Below, in pieces: positions 53,513-62,176 of a DNA stretch of 64,000 bases. Under the pieces are notes generated by a model. It was not told where the DNA came from, searched no databases, and saw nothing but the letters and a program-made list of their open reading frames with translations. This stretch comes from Shimia_B sp038525525 (GTDB lineage Bacteria > Pseudomonadota > Alphaproteobacteria > Rhodobacterales > Rhodobacteraceae), in contig JBCBHO010000004.1 of assembly GCA_038525525.1 (NCBI GenBank), positions 186,001-250,000 on the forward strand, written 5' to 3'. Positions within the stretch are counted from its first letter, which is position 1. Every line of letters begins with the position of its first letter. A program made the position numbers and the translations under genes.

Positions 53513-54487
53513 TTACTCGACAAGGACCGGGATGCAGGCCGCCTTCGCGGCCACGAGCGCGGAGCAGAAGCGGCGGGCATCGGCCAGATCATCGAAGCCA
53601 TGCGCCCGCAGGCGGTAGAAGGTCCGGCCAGCCTTCGTGGCCTTCTGGATCACCCGCTTCTTGCCGCGCAGGTAGGGTCCGAACTGGTCGGAGAGGCGTG
53701 CCCATTCCGCGCGGGCGACCTCGGGGCTCTCGAAGGCGCCGAGCTGCGCCAGGCGGGTTCCCGCGGGGATCGCAGAAGCCGCGACGTCGATGCCAGCCGG
53801 AGCTTCCGGACGGGCGACGGGGCTCGTATCGAGCGCCACCGGGCGCACCTGGGGCCGGAGCGAGCGGCGCACGCCCGGGCCAAGATCGGGGAGCGTGGCG
53901 ACAGCGGGGACAGCGGCGATCTCCACAACTGCGGTGTCGTCGGCTTCCAGCCCCTCGCCTGCGCTGTCGAGCGGGGCCAGCGCGCCTGCAATGGTCTCTT
54001 CCACGGCCTCAGGGCCCGCGAGGGAGGCGACAAGCTCTTCGACATCCGTGACGTCCGCCGGGGCGAGCGCCGTCATCTCGATCGACGCTTCCGAGACCTC
54101 GGCCGTGTCTTCTTCGGTGAAGACTGCTGCAATCTCGCCGATGGGCGCGTCTTCGTCGGTGAGATCCATGGCCGCGGGCGCGAGCACTAGGCGGTCACGC
54201 GGCGCGCTCGCCGTGCCGTCCGCGGCGATTTCGTTGACGGCGAGACCCTGGTGATCGGCGGGCCGGCCGCCGGGATCCTCGGGTGCCACGCGCATGGGCC
54301 CTTCGAGCGCCATCACCACCGGCACGCCGGAGACGTCCCGCGCTATGAGCTTGTAGCTCCACACGCAAATGCCCGCGATCAGCGCAAGCGACACGACCCC
54401 GCCCAGAACGCTGATGAAGGTCCCTGCCCCCACCGCGTAGGTTGCGGGGCGCTCAGCCCCCGTGGAACTGAAATCCGCCTCTGCCAT
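53513..54487 (-). CDS. SPOR-domain protein
   Basis: A 324-residue single-pass membrane protein. A short cytoplasmic start is followed by one helix at about residues 23-44 (FISVLGGVVSLALIAGICVW), a long acidic Ala/Glu-rich periplasmic linker, and a C-terminal SPOR domain (RLAQLGAFESPEVARAEWARL, RLRAHGFDDLADARRFCSAL) that binds denuded septal peptidoglycan. The ATG at 54487 is chosen because it precedes the normal cytoplasmic leader. It lies between argS and nagZ, the usual order in this group, and is probably linked to cell division. Confidence 0.88.
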   Translation of the reverse strand: MAEADFSSTGAERPATYAVGAGTFISVLGGVVSLALIAGICVWSYKLIARDVSGVPVVMALEGPMRVAPEDPGGRPADHQGLAVNEIAADGTASAPRDRLVLAPAAMDLTDEDAPIGEIAAVFTEEDTAEVSEASIEMTALAPADVTDVEELVASLAGPEAVEETIAGALAPLDSAGEGLEADDTAVVEIAAVPAVATLPDLGPGVRRSLRPQVRPVALDTSPVARPEAPAGIDVAASAIPAGTRLAQLGAFESPEVARAEWARLSDQFGPYLRGKKRVIQKATKAGRTFYRLRAHGFDDLADARRFCSALVAAKAACIPVLVE

Positions 54488-54573
54488 GTCCGCCTCACTG
54501 CCTCGGTCGGGGCACCGCCCTTCGCCGATGGTCTCTTGAACTCTGCCTCTGGCTCCGCCCCGCGCCTGTTGGG

Positions 54574-56313
54574 TCAGCGCATTTCGTCGGGAGCCGATAC
54601 GCCCAAGATACCCAAACCCGCTGAAATCACAACGGAAACAGCGCGGATCAGCGCTATTTTGGCCTGGCTTTCGGAAGTGTTGCCTTCCTGCAAGAAGCGC
54701 ATGTCGTCGCTGTCGCGGCCCATGGAATAGCGCGTGTTGAAGCGCGCCGTGAGCTCCTGAAGGTAGAAGGCGATGCGGTGTGGCTCGTTGCCCCGCGCGG
54801 CGATTTCCACGAGGCGCGGCCATTCGGCGAGCTTCTTGGCGACGGCGACATCGGCCTCGTGATCGAGGCGCGCCGCCTTCGCAAGCGTCGCGTCTGACAT
54901 GTCCATATCCTGGGCTTTTGCCTTTGCGATCACGGACATGACCCGGGCATGGGCGTATTGGACGTAATAGACCGGATTGTCGTTCGTCGTCTGGCGCACG
55001 ACGTCGACGTCGAAGTCGAGCGGCGCGTCGTTCTTTCTGGTGAGCATGGTGAAGCGGATGGCGTCGCGGCCCACCATCTCCACCACGTCGGCGGCGGTGA
55101 CGAAGGTGCCCGCCCGCTTCGACATCTTGAGCGGTTCGCCGCCCTGCATGAGCTTGACGAGCTGCGTGAGCTTGATGTCGAGCGGGGTCTTGCCGTCCGA
55201 GAGCGCGGAAACGGCGGCTTTCATCCGCTTGACGTAGCCGCCGTGATCGGCGCCGAAGATGTCGATGAGCGCGTCAAAGCCCCGCTCCACCTTGTCGTAG
55301 TGGTAGGCGATGTCGGGCGCGAAGTAGGTCCAGCTGCCGTCGGATTTCTTGATCGGGCGATCAACGTCGTCGCCATGGGCGGTAGAGCGGAAGAGCGTCT
55401 GTTCCCGCGGCTCCCAATCCTCGGGCGTCTTGCCCTTGGGAGGCTCGAGCGTGCCGTTGTAGATCAGGCCCTTCTCATCGAGCACGTCGATGGCGGCCTC
55501 GATCCGGCCCGTGCCGTAGAGCGACTTCTCCGAGAAGAAGACGTCCATCTCCACCCCGAGCCGCGCGAGGTCGGCGCGGATGAGGTCCAGCATCTGTTCG
55601 GTGGCGAATTCGCGGACCTCGGCGAGCCAGTATTGCTCGCCCTTGTCGAGATAGGCGTCGCCCACCTTCGCCTTGAGGGCCTCGCCCACCGGCACGAGGT
55701 AATCGCCCGGATAGGTCCCGTCCTCGAAGGCCACGTCCTGCCCGTGGGCCTCGAGGTAGCGGAGATAAACCGAGCGGGCGAGCGTATCGACCTGCGCGCC
55801 GCCATCGTTGATGTAGTATTCGCGGGTGACGTCGTAGCCCGCGTAATCGAGGAGCGAGGCCAGCGCATCGCCCACGACGGCGCCCCGCGTGTGGCCCACA
55901 TGGAGGGGGCCCGTCGGGTTGGCGGAGACATACTCCACATTGACCCGTTGCCCGGCGCCGATGTCCGACCGGCCGAAGGCCTCCCCGGCCTCGAGGATCT
56001 GGGTGATCGTCCCGGTCCAGACGCCCTCTGCAAGCGTGAGGTTGAGGAAGCCCGGACCCGCCACCTCCGCCCGCGCGATGCGGTCGTCGGAGATGAGCTT
56101 GGCTGCGAGCGCCTCGGCGATGTCGCGTGGCTTTGCCTTGGCGGGCTTTGCAAGCACCATGGCCGCGTTCGTTGCCATGTCGCCGTGGGCTGCATCGCGT
56201 GGCGGCTCCACGGCCACGTTCGCGAGGTCGAGCCCCTCGGGCAGCACGCCCTCTCGCATCAGCGCCTCGAGCGCGGAGATGACGACGGTGCGAATATCAG
56301 CGAACAGGTTCAT
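54574..56313 (-). CDS. argS: Arginyl-tRNA synthetase
   Basis: Charges tRNA-Arg. The 579-residue class I synthetase has the HIGH-type motif in ANPTGPLHVGHTRGAVVGDA, KMSK-type loop in EPLKMSKRAGTFVTA, an N-terminal Add1 domain and a C-terminal anticodon-binding helical domain ending near AGLGILGVSAPDEM. Length is normal. Confidence 0.97.
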   Translation of the reverse strand: MNLFADIRTVVISALEALMREGVLPEGLDLANVAVEPPRDAAHGDMATNAAMVLAKPAKAKPRDIAEALAAKLISDDRIARAEVAGPGFLNLTLAEGVWTGTITQILEAGEAFGRSDIGAGQRVNVEYVSANPTGPLHVGHTRGAVVGDALASLLDYAGYDVTREYYINDGGAQVDTLARSVYLRYLEAHGQDVAFEDGTYPGDYLVPVGEALKAKVGDAYLDKGEQYWLAEVREFATEQMLDLIRADLARLGVEMDVFFSEKSLYGTGRIEAAIDVLDEKGLIYNGTLEPPKGKTPEDWEPREQTLFRSTAHGDDVDRPIKKSDGSWTYFAPDIAYHYDKVERGFDALIDIFGADHGGYVKRMKAAVSALSDGKTPLDIKLTQLVKLMQGGEPLKMSKRAGTFVTAADVVEMVGRDAIRFTMLTRKNDAPLDFDVDVVRQTTNDNPVYYVQYAHARVMSVIAKAKAQDMDMSDATLAKAARLDHEADVAVAKKLAEWPRLVEIAARGNEPHRIAFYLQELTARFNTRYSMGRDSDDMRFLQEGNTSESQAKIALIRAVSVVISAGLGILGVSAPDEMR

Positions 56314-56364
56314 TTCGGGCCTCCGGGGGCGCGCTTACCCACGCCGCACGCCATGGTCAACGGA

Positions 56365-57504
56365 TCAGGAGCCCAAGAGGCGCGCGTGCTCCTGCATGGC
56401 GAAGCGGTCGGTCATGCCGGCGATGTAATCGGCCACAAGCCGCGCCAGATCCGTCTCGTCCCGGCGCTCGGCGATCTGCCCCTGCCACTCGGTAGGCAGG
56501 GTCTCGGGCGCGGAGAGGAAGAAGGGGAAGAGGTCCTCCACGATCCGCGTGACCTGGGCGCGCTTCTCCATGACCCGCGGCGCGCGGTACATGCGGTGGA
56601 AGAGAAAGGTCCGGAGCTCGCCGATCCCGGCCCACATCTCCTCCGAGAAGCAGATCACCGGGTGCCCAAGGTCGCGGATATCCTGCGCGGAGCGCGCGCC
56701 CGAGGCCGCGAGCCGCGTGCGGGAGGTGTCCATCACGTCCTCCACCATGACCCCGAAGACCCGGCGGAGCGCCTCGTGCCTGCGCCGAGACGGCTCGAGC
56801 CCGGGATAGAGGCTGTCCACCTCCGCGTAGCAGGGGCCAACGATGGGCAACTCCGCGAGGTCCACATCCGAGAAAAGACCAGCCCGCAGCCCGTCGAAGA
56901 GATCGTGGTTGTTGTAGGCGATATCGTCCGAGAGCGCCGCCACCTGCGCCTCGGCGCTGGCATGGGTGGAGAGCTCGAGCCCGTGAACGGCATCGTAATC
57001 GGCCAGGGCATAGGGCAGCGCCCCGATGACGGGGCCATTATGCTTGGCGATGCCCTCGAGGCTCTCCCAGGTGAGGTTGAGCCCGTCCCATTCGGCGTAG
57101 TGCTTCTCGAGCGCGGTGACGATGCGGATCGCCTGGGCATTATGGTCAAAGCCGCCATAGGGCGCCATCAGCACATGGAGCGCGTCCTCGCCGGTATGGC
57201 CGAAGGGCGGATGACCGAGATCATGGGCGAGGGCCACGGCCTCGGTGAGCTCGCCATTGAGGCCGAGCGCGCCCGCCAGCGTTCGCGCCACCTGCGCCAC
57301 CTCGATCGAATGGGTGAGCCGCGTGCGGAAGTAGTCGCCCTCGTCCTCCACGAAGACCTGCGTCTTGTGCTTGAGCCGCCGGAACGCGCTGGAATGGATG
57401 ATCCTGTCACGGTCCCGCTGGAAACACGACCGGTGCGCGCTTTCCGGCTCGCCATGGAGCCGCCCGCGCGACTGCGCCGGATCCGCTGCGTAGGGGGCTG
57501 CCAT
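56365..57504 (-). CDS. dgt: Deoxyguanosinetriphosphate triphosphohydrolase-like protein
   Basis: An HD-domain nucleotide hydrolase (about 379 residues) that releases triphosphate from dNTPs. The motif FQRDRDRIIHSSAFRRLKHKTQVF at the N terminus, TRLTHSIEVAQVART (His of HD), VALAHDLGHPPFGHTGEDAL (HD pair) and DDIAYNNHDLFDGL (late Asp) are all canonical. Short form as in alphaproteobacteria. Divergent from erpA. Confidence 0.94.
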   Translation of the reverse strand: MAAPYAADPAQSRGRLHGEPESAHRSCFQRDRDRIIHSSAFRRLKHKTQVFVEDEGDYFRTRLTHSIEVAQVARTLAGALGLNGELTEAVALAHDLGHPPFGHTGEDALHVLMAPYGGFDHNAQAIRIVTALEKHYAEWDGLNLTWESLEGIAKHNGPVIGALPYALADYDAVHGLELSTHASAEAQVAALSDDIAYNNHDLFDGLRAGLFSDVDLAELPIVGPCYAEVDSLYPGLEPSRRRHEALRRVFGVMVEDVMDTSRTRLAASGARSAQDIRDLGHPVICFSEEMWAGIGELRTFLFHRMYRAPRVMEKRAQVTRIVEDLFPFFLSAPETLPTEWQGQIAERRDETDLARLVADYIAGMTDRFAMQEHARLLGS

Positions 57505-57590
57505 CTGCCACTGGCTCCCGTTCTGCCTCGCGGCTTGTGCCGCCTTGCCCGCTGGCTATATGAAGAGGACGCAAAAGAACAGTGAGAGCC

Positions 57591-57920
57591 ATGCTCAGCC
57601 TGCCTCCCAAAGTCACCGCACGCGCCTTCGAGCGCCTGAGCGAGATCGGCGCCGCCTCGGCGGGCAAGGTCCTGCGCGTGGCCGTCGAGGGCGGCGGTTG
57701 TTCGGGGTTTCAATACGAGATCGACCTCGACGATGCGCCGAAGGACGATGACCTCGTCCTCGAAGGCCACGGCGAGCGCGTGGTGATCGACAGCGTGTCC
57801 CTGCCCTTCCTCGCCGATGCCACCATCGATTTCGAGGAAGAGCTCATCGGCGCGCGCTTCGTGATCGAAAATCCGAACGCAACCGCGAGCTGCGGTTGCG
57901 GGACCTCCTTCTCCATCTGA
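57591..57920 (+). CDS. erpA: Iron-sulfur cluster insertion protein (A-type)
   Basis: A 109-residue HesB/IscA/ErpA carrier that delivers Fe-S clusters to apoproteins. The three conserved cysteines are in VEGGGCSGFQYEIDLD and TASCGCGTSFSI at the C terminus. The ATG at 57591 is preferred to a GTG nine bases earlier. It is not inside a suf operon. Divergent from dgt; its stop abuts the stop of the next, convergent gene. Assignment to ErpA over IscA is based on context. Confidence 0.9.
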   Translation: MLSLPPKVTARAFERLSEIGAASAGKVLRVAVEGGGCSGFQYEIDLDDAPKDDDLVLEGHGERVVIDSVSLPFLADATIDFEEELIGARFVIENPNATASCGCGTSFSI

Positions 57921-58304
57921 TCAGGCGGCTTCGGCTTCCTTGGCCTTCGGGTTTTCTTTGGTTCCCGTTGGTGCCGCGGCCTTGGGCGGCGTCGCCTTGG
58001 GCGGCGTGGGGGTCGGCGGCGCGGCCTTGGGTGCCGCGGGGCCCGTGGGCGCCGCGCCCGAATTCGACGCCTGGGTCGCTGTCTCCGCATCCCCGGCCGC
58101 AGGCTTCGGCAGTGCCAGCGCCTCATCGGCGAACTGATCGGGCGCCTCGAAGCTGATCGCCCCGGTATTTGGATCCACCGAGACCTTGGGCTTGATCGGC
58201 ATCGCGTCGAGCGTGGCGGTAAGCTCCCGCACCTGGCGCTCGAAGGTTTCGCGCTGGGTCTCGACCTTCCCGCCGGGTTTCTTTCCAAACAAAAATCGCA
58301 GCAT
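57921..58304 (-). CDS. Small proline/alanine-rich protein, unknown
   Basis: A 127-residue protein: MLRFLFGKKPGGKVETQRET, then a short helical segment ending DAMPIKPKVSVDP, and a C-terminal half that is low-complexity Ala/Pro/Lys. I recognise no domain. AAGGAGG six bases before the ATG at 58304 fixes the start strongly. It ends directly against the erpA stop. The Ala/Pro/Lys tail suggests an extended or disordered linker. Confidence 0.65.
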   Translation of the reverse strand: MLRFLFGKKPGGKVETQRETFERQVRELTATLDAMPIKPKVSVDPNTGAISFEAPDQFADEALALPKPAAGDAETATQASNSGAAPTGPAAPKAAPPTPTPPKATPPKAAAPTGTKENPKAKEAEAA

Positions 58305-58797
58305 GCTGTCCTCCTTGGCCTGATATGTAGAGATCAGCGACCGGAGGCGCAGGGAACGCGGCGCATTTCGGGGAAATTTGCCGGCCCGAGGCGGGAACGT
58401 GCCTCCTAAATGGGCGCACACGGCCGCCTCGACTGGCGCAACTGCGGCAAGATCAGGATTTTTGGGCGCACCTGTGGCGAGGCGCGTGAGGCGCGGCGTG
58501 AAAAACGTTACAGAAAGCAGAGGCTCAATTTCTTGCCGATCGCGCCAAAAATCCGGTTCTCGCACACATTCGCACACAATTCGAAGTCGCGCGCACAGAT
58601 CCCGGCCCTTTGTGATCACAGCGCGCGCACCCGGCTCTCCAAGGCGCTCATTTATGTGATGCGACGTACACTTCCCAAATCGCGGGGCCTCCCCCAACTC
58701 TCAGTCATCGGACGGCGGCACCGACAAGCAAACGCCACCGGCCGCACCACATCAAACCCCGGCGCTGACCCCGCCACACACTGAAAAGGAAAGACCC
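58305..58797. other. Long upstream region of the first secreted-protein gene
   Basis: A 493-base gap. It contains two adjacent CGCACACA units in a 10-base period at 58561-58578, a perfect TGTGATCACA palindrome at 58611-58620, CCGGCCGCACCACA at 58738-58751 and CCACACACTGAAAAGG at 58774-58789; the last two recur before the second paralogue. No gene is convincing here. These are candidate regulatory or leader elements. Confidence 0.5.
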
Positions 58798-59118
58798 ATG
58801 TTCAAGAAACTCGCAATCGCCGCCGCCATCGTCGCAACCGCCGGTGCCGCTTCCGCCAACAACAGCTTCGGCATCGTCGGTGGCGCAGAATTCGGTGACA
58901 GCTTCTACGATGTGCCCCTCGCACGGACGCTCGGCGAAGGCTCCGTCGTCATCGAGAACTTCGCAGGTGACGTGCTCGGCCAGACGGCCCTGAACTCCGG
59001 CACCAACACCGATGTCCGCGTGCCGCTGTCGACCCGCGTCGGCGCAAGCGACCTGACGGCAAAGCTGATCGTTGACGGCGTGGTCGTGGACGAAGCCATG
59101 ATCGAAGTCCGCCGCTAA
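58798..59118 (+). CDS. Small secreted protein, paralogue 1
   Basis: A 106-residue protein with a clear Sec signal peptide, MFKKLAIAAAIVATAGAASA-N, giving a mature domain of about 86 residues with no cysteines. Mature features are NSFGIVGGAEFGDSFYDVPL, VVIENFAGDVLGQ and LTAKLIVDGVVVDEAMIEV, alternating patterns that suggest a small beta-sandwich. About 60 percent identical to the next gene. AAAGGAAAG precedes the ATG. I do not recognise the family. Confidence 0.8.
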   Translation: MFKKLAIAAAIVATAGAASANNSFGIVGGAEFGDSFYDVPLARTLGEGSVVIENFAGDVLGQTALNSGTNTDVRVPLSTRVGASDLTAKLIVDGVVVDEAMIEVRR

Positions 59119-59141
59119 TCGCAGCGACCTCAACAATCGAG

Positions 59142-59170
59142 AAGGCCGGAGCCCCGCTCCGGCCTTTTTC
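59142..59170 (+). terminator. Rho-independent terminator of paralogue 1
   Basis: An 11-base perfect stem AAGGCCGGAGC (59142-59152) with GCTCCGGCCTT (59156-59166), a CCC loop, and a T-run directly after. Twenty-four bases past the stop codon. Confidence 0.93.
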
Positions 59171-59418
59171 TTTTGCGCAGATGAGATTTGGTTCCCGCCC
59201 CGTTCTGCGCATTTTCACACAAGTTCAATTCCCGCCTCGCACACTCTTTTTCGTGATATATCAGTGACTTGTTTTGTGCCGTGGGGCCCCCATTTGTCTG
59301 TTATCAGCAAGCGGTACTGACCCCTTCCGCACCGAGCTGACACTTAATCACGCGGCCCCGACCGGCCGCACCACACACTGAAAAGGGCTCCGACCAGCCC
59401 GCTCTGAAAGGAAAAGAC
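59171..59418. other. Upstream region of the second secreted-protein gene
   Basis: AT-richer stretches (59238-59275, including TTTTTCGTGATATATCAGTG) look like a promoter zone. It carries a CGCACACT unit (59238-59245) and a fused CCGGCCGCACCACACACTGA element (59362 onward), which continues AAAGG and combines the two leader motifs found before paralogue 1. Confidence 0.45.
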
Positions 59419-59742
59419 ATGTTCAAGAAATTCGCAATCGCCGCAGCACTCGTCGCAACCGCCGGTGCCGCATCCGCCAACAACAACTTCGGCATCCTCG
59501 ACAACGCCGCCACGGGCGACGCCTACTATGACGTCCGCGTCGTGAGCTCGCTCGGTGAAGGCACCGTGCAGATCGAGAACTTCGCCGGTGACGTGCTCGG
59601 CATGGCCTCCGTGAACGCAGGCGCCAACACGAATGTCCGCGTGGACTTCGGTGCCGACCGTGTCGCAGCCGGTGACCTCGTCGCCAAGCTGATCGTGAAC
59701 GGCGAAGTCGTCGACCAGGAAGACATCGACGTCCTGCGGTAA
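59419..59742 (+). CDS. Small secreted protein, paralogue 2
   Basis: A 107-residue secreted protein with signal peptide MFKKFAIAAALVATAGAASA-N. Mature blocks NNFGILDNAATGDAYYDVRV, VQIENFAGDVLGMASVN and LVAKLIVNGEVVDQEDIDV match paralogue 1 at the same positions. GAAAGGAAAAGAC precedes the ATG. Its own promoter region and terminator mean the two paralogues can be expressed separately. Function unknown. Confidence 0.8.
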   Translation: MFKKFAIAAALVATAGAASANNNFGILDNAATGDAYYDVRVVSSLGEGTVQIENFAGDVLGMASVNAGANTNVRVDFGADRVAAGDLVAKLIVNGEVVDQEDIDVLR

Positions 59743-59766
59743 CTTCCCCCACCGCACGCGATGAAG

Positions 59767-59796
59767 AAAGCCGGAGCCCCCCGCTCCGGCTTTTTT
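59767..59796 (+). terminator. Rho-independent terminator of paralogue 2
   Basis: Stem AAAGCCGGAGC (59767-59777) with GCTCCGGCTTT (59783-59793), a five-C loop, and a T-run to 59796. Nearly the same stem as the terminator at 59142, supporting recent duplication of the whole unit. Confidence 0.93.
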
Positions 59797-59834
59797 CGTT
59801 GCCCCGGGGGCCCGGCTGCGCCACATCTCGCCCC

Positions 59835-60614
59835 ATGAAGATCGCATCCTTCAACATCAATGGTATCAAAGCGCGGGCAGAGGCCCTGCCCGCCTGGCTC
59901 GACGAGGCGACGCCCGACGTCGTCGTGCTCCAGGAGATCAAGAGCGTGGACGAGGCATTCCCCCGCGAGCTCTTCGAGGAGCGGGGCTACAATGTCGAAA
60001 CCCACGGTCAGAAGAGCTTCAACGGCGTGGCGATCCTCTCGAAGCTGCCGCTCGAGGATGTGACCCGCGGCCTGCCGGGCGACGACAGCGACGAGCAGGC
60101 CCGCTGGATCGAGGCCACCGTCGTGGGCGAGCAAGCGGTGCGCGTCTGCGGGCTCTACCTGCCCAACGGCAATCCCGCGCCGGGGCCGAAATTCGACTAC
60201 AAACTCGCCTGGATGAAGCGCATGAAGGCACGCGCGGCGGAGCTCATGGCCGCCGAGGAGCCCGCCCTCATGGCCGGTGACTACAACATCATTCCCCAAC
60301 CCGAGGACGCCAAGCGCCCCGACGCGTGGCGCGACGACGCGCTCTTTCGCCCCGAGGCGCGCGCCGCCTACCGCGAGATCCTCGCCCTTGGCTTCACGGA
60401 GGCCTTCCGCGCCCGCACACAGGGCGCGGGGCATTACAGCTTCTGGGATTACCAGCGCGGCGCGTGGGAGAACGATGACGGCATCCGCATCGATCATTTC
60501 CTGCTGACGCCGCAATGCGCCGACCTGCTAGAAGACTGCCAGATCGACCGAGATGTCCGTGCGGGCATGAAGCCCTCCGACCACGTGCCGATCTGGGTGA
60601 AGCTCGCGGCCTAA
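59835..60614 (+). CDS. xth: Exodeoxyribonuclease III
   Basis: An AP endonuclease/3' exonuclease of the ExoIII family, 259 residues. Key motifs are FNINGIKARAEALPAWL (Asn), VLQEIKS (catalytic Glu), YLPNGNPAPGPKFDYKLAW, LMAGDYNII (Asp/Asn) and KPSDHVPIWVKL (catalytic Asp-His pair). The ATG at 59835 gives the standard N terminus MKIASFN. Convergent with the monooxygenase gene, sharing four bases. Confidence 0.95.
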   Translation: MKIASFNINGIKARAEALPAWLDEATPDVVVLQEIKSVDEAFPRELFEERGYNVETHGQKSFNGVAILSKLPLEDVTRGLPGDDSDEQARWIEATVVGEQAVRVCGLYLPNGNPAPGPKFDYKLAWMKRMKARAAELMAAEEPALMAGDYNIIPQPEDAKRPDAWRDDALFRPEARAAYREILALGFTEAFRARTQGAGHYSFWDYQRGAWENDDGIRIDHFLLTPQCADLLEDCQIDRDVRAGMKPSDHVPIWVKLAA

Positions 60615-61741
60615 GCCGCTGTGGCGTCGTAATTATAGAGCCAGTCGAAGCGCCGTGCGATGAGCGCTGGCGCCAGCGTGCTGACCGCGCGCAGCCCGGT
60701 ATGCCCGATGAGGCGGGCCACGGGATTGCCGTGGTGAAAGCGCGTCGCGTTGGCACGCACTTCCTTCATGACCCGCGCCACCCGGGGCGCGCGGATATGC
60801 TCGTAGGCGCCGAGGGCGGCGTCGGGCTCTCCCCCGTGCCGTTCCCAGCACGTCGCGAGGATCAGGGCATCCTCGAAGGCCATGCAGGCCCCCTGCGCGA
60901 GGTAGGGGAGCATGGCGTGTGCCGCATCCCCGAGCAGCACGACACGCCCCTCGGACCAGCGCCGCGGCAGCGCGTGGTTGTAAAGCCCCCAGCGGTGCAC
61001 CTTTTCCGCGCGGGCGATGAGCTCTGCCACCGGGCCGCCGAACGCCGCGAAACGGGCGGCCATCTCGGCCCGCGGGACCTCCTGCCGCCAGCCTTCTGCG
61101 AGCGGCGCTGGCGTGTCCTCTCCGGCCACGACGTTGATGAGTTCGCCACCGCGCATGGGATAGACGACGACATGGGCGCCCGGTCCCATGTAGACGCTCA
61201 CACCGCCCGCCTGGACGGGCTCCGGCGGGACAACGATGGCGCGCCACGCCGCCTGACCCGAAAAGGACGGTTCCGCAAGATCCGGGGCCACGTGGCGGCG
61301 AAAGCCGCTCTTCACGCCGTCGGCGGCGATGAGGAGATCGACATCGGGCGCGGTCTCCGGCGTCACGGCCTGGCCGAGATGGAGACCCACCCCTGCCGCA
61401 CGGCACGCCTCTTCGAGAAGTTTCAGAAGATCGGCGCGGTGAAACAGGCGCACCTCGCGCCCGGCGCCGTTGGGCAGGATTGCCACCCGCTTGCCGTGGT
61501 GGTCGTGGAGCGTCGTGCCCTGCCCCAGAAACGCGCCGCCGGGATCGACACCGAGGGCACGCAGCACGCGGAGCCCGTTCGAGGCGACCTGGATGCCGGC
61601 GCCCACTTCTGCGAATTCAGCTGCCCGCTCGTAGACATCGACCGTGGCCCCCATGCGCCGAAAGCTAAGGGCGGCCGCGAGGCCGCCCAATCCGCCGCCC
61701 ACGACGGCGACGCGCTCTTCATGTCCTGCTCTTGCGCTCAA
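60611..61741 (-). CDS. FAD-dependent aromatic/ring monooxygenase
   Basis: A 376-residue group A flavoprotein hydroxylase resembling salicylate or 3-hydroxybenzoate hydroxylases. It has the Rossmann motif VAVVGGGLGGLAAALSF, the DG-type segment DLLIAADGVKSGFRR, and GDAAHAMLPYLAQGACMAFEDA that binds the FAD ribityl. The start is a TTG at 61741 with a GAGG upstream and gives MSARAGHEERVAVVGGG. The natural substrate is unknown; a ubiquinone-type role is less likely from the sequence. Confidence 0.88.
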   Translation of the reverse strand: MSARAGHEERVAVVGGGLGGLAAALSFRRMGATVDVYERAAEFAEVGAGIQVASNGLRVLRALGVDPGGAFLGQGTTLHDHHGKRVAILPNGAGREVRLFHRADLLKLLEEACRAAGVGLHLGQAVTPETAPDVDLLIAADGVKSGFRRHVAPDLAEPSFSGQAAWRAIVVPPEPVQAGGVSVYMGPGAHVVVYPMRGGELINVVAGEDTPAPLAEGWRQEVPRAEMAARFAAFGGPVAELIARAEKVHRWGLYNHALPRRWSEGRVVLLGDAAHAMLPYLAQGACMAFEDALILATCWERHGGEPDAALGAYEHIRAPRVARVMKEVRANATRFHHGNPVARLIGHTGLRAVSTLAPALIARRFDWLYNYDATAA

Positions 61742-61756
61742 TGCGCCTCGCCTGGA

Positions 61757-62176
61757 TCAGTCGTCCCGATGGACCTTCTCGCGGCGCTCGTGACGCTCCT
61801 GCGCCTCGAGCGACATCGTCGCGATCGGGCGGGCGTCGAGCCGCTTGAGAGAGATCGGCTCGCCGGTCACCTGGCAGTAGCCGTACTCGCCCTCGTCGAT
61901 GCGGCGCAGCGCGGCATCGATCTTGGCGACCAGCTTGCGCTGGCGGTCCCGCGTCCGAAGCTCGAGCGCGCGATCCGTCTCCTCGGAGGCGCGGTCGGCG
62001 ATGTCGGGAATGTTGCGTGTGCTGTCCTTCATGCCCTCGATCGTGTCGCGGCTGTCGGACAAAAGCTCCGCCTTCCAGCTCAGGAGTTTCCGGCGGAAGT
62101 ATTCGATCTGCCGGTCGTTCATGAACGGTTCGTCTTCGGCGGGCTTATACTCGTCTGGGAATATTTCGGCTTTCAT
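61757..62176 (-). CDS. dksA: RNA polymerase-binding regulator DksA
   Basis: A 139-residue DksA-type secondary-channel regulator acting with ppGpp. It has the coiled-coil part (YFRRKLLSWKAELLSDSRDTIEGM and on), the tip region with DIADRAS and the globular YGYCQVTGEPISLKRLDARPIATMSLEAQERHE. The usual four-Cys zinc finger retains one Cys only (YCQVTGEP), the others being Thr, Ser and Glu or absent; this is typical of Rhodobacteraceae. AGGG precedes the ATG. Confidence 0.92.
   Translation of the reverse strand: MKAEIFPDEYKPAEDEPFMNDRQIEYFRRKLLSWKAELLSDSRDTIEGMKDSTRNIPDIADRASEETDRALELRTRDRQRKLVAKIDAALRRIDEGEYGYCQVTGEPISLKRLDARPIATMSLEAQERHERREKVHRDD

Noticed and set aside
54949..57585. An 878-codon plus-strand open frame across argS and dgt
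   Set aside because: Antisense to two well-supported essential-type genes; composition is that of a complement frame, not a protein.
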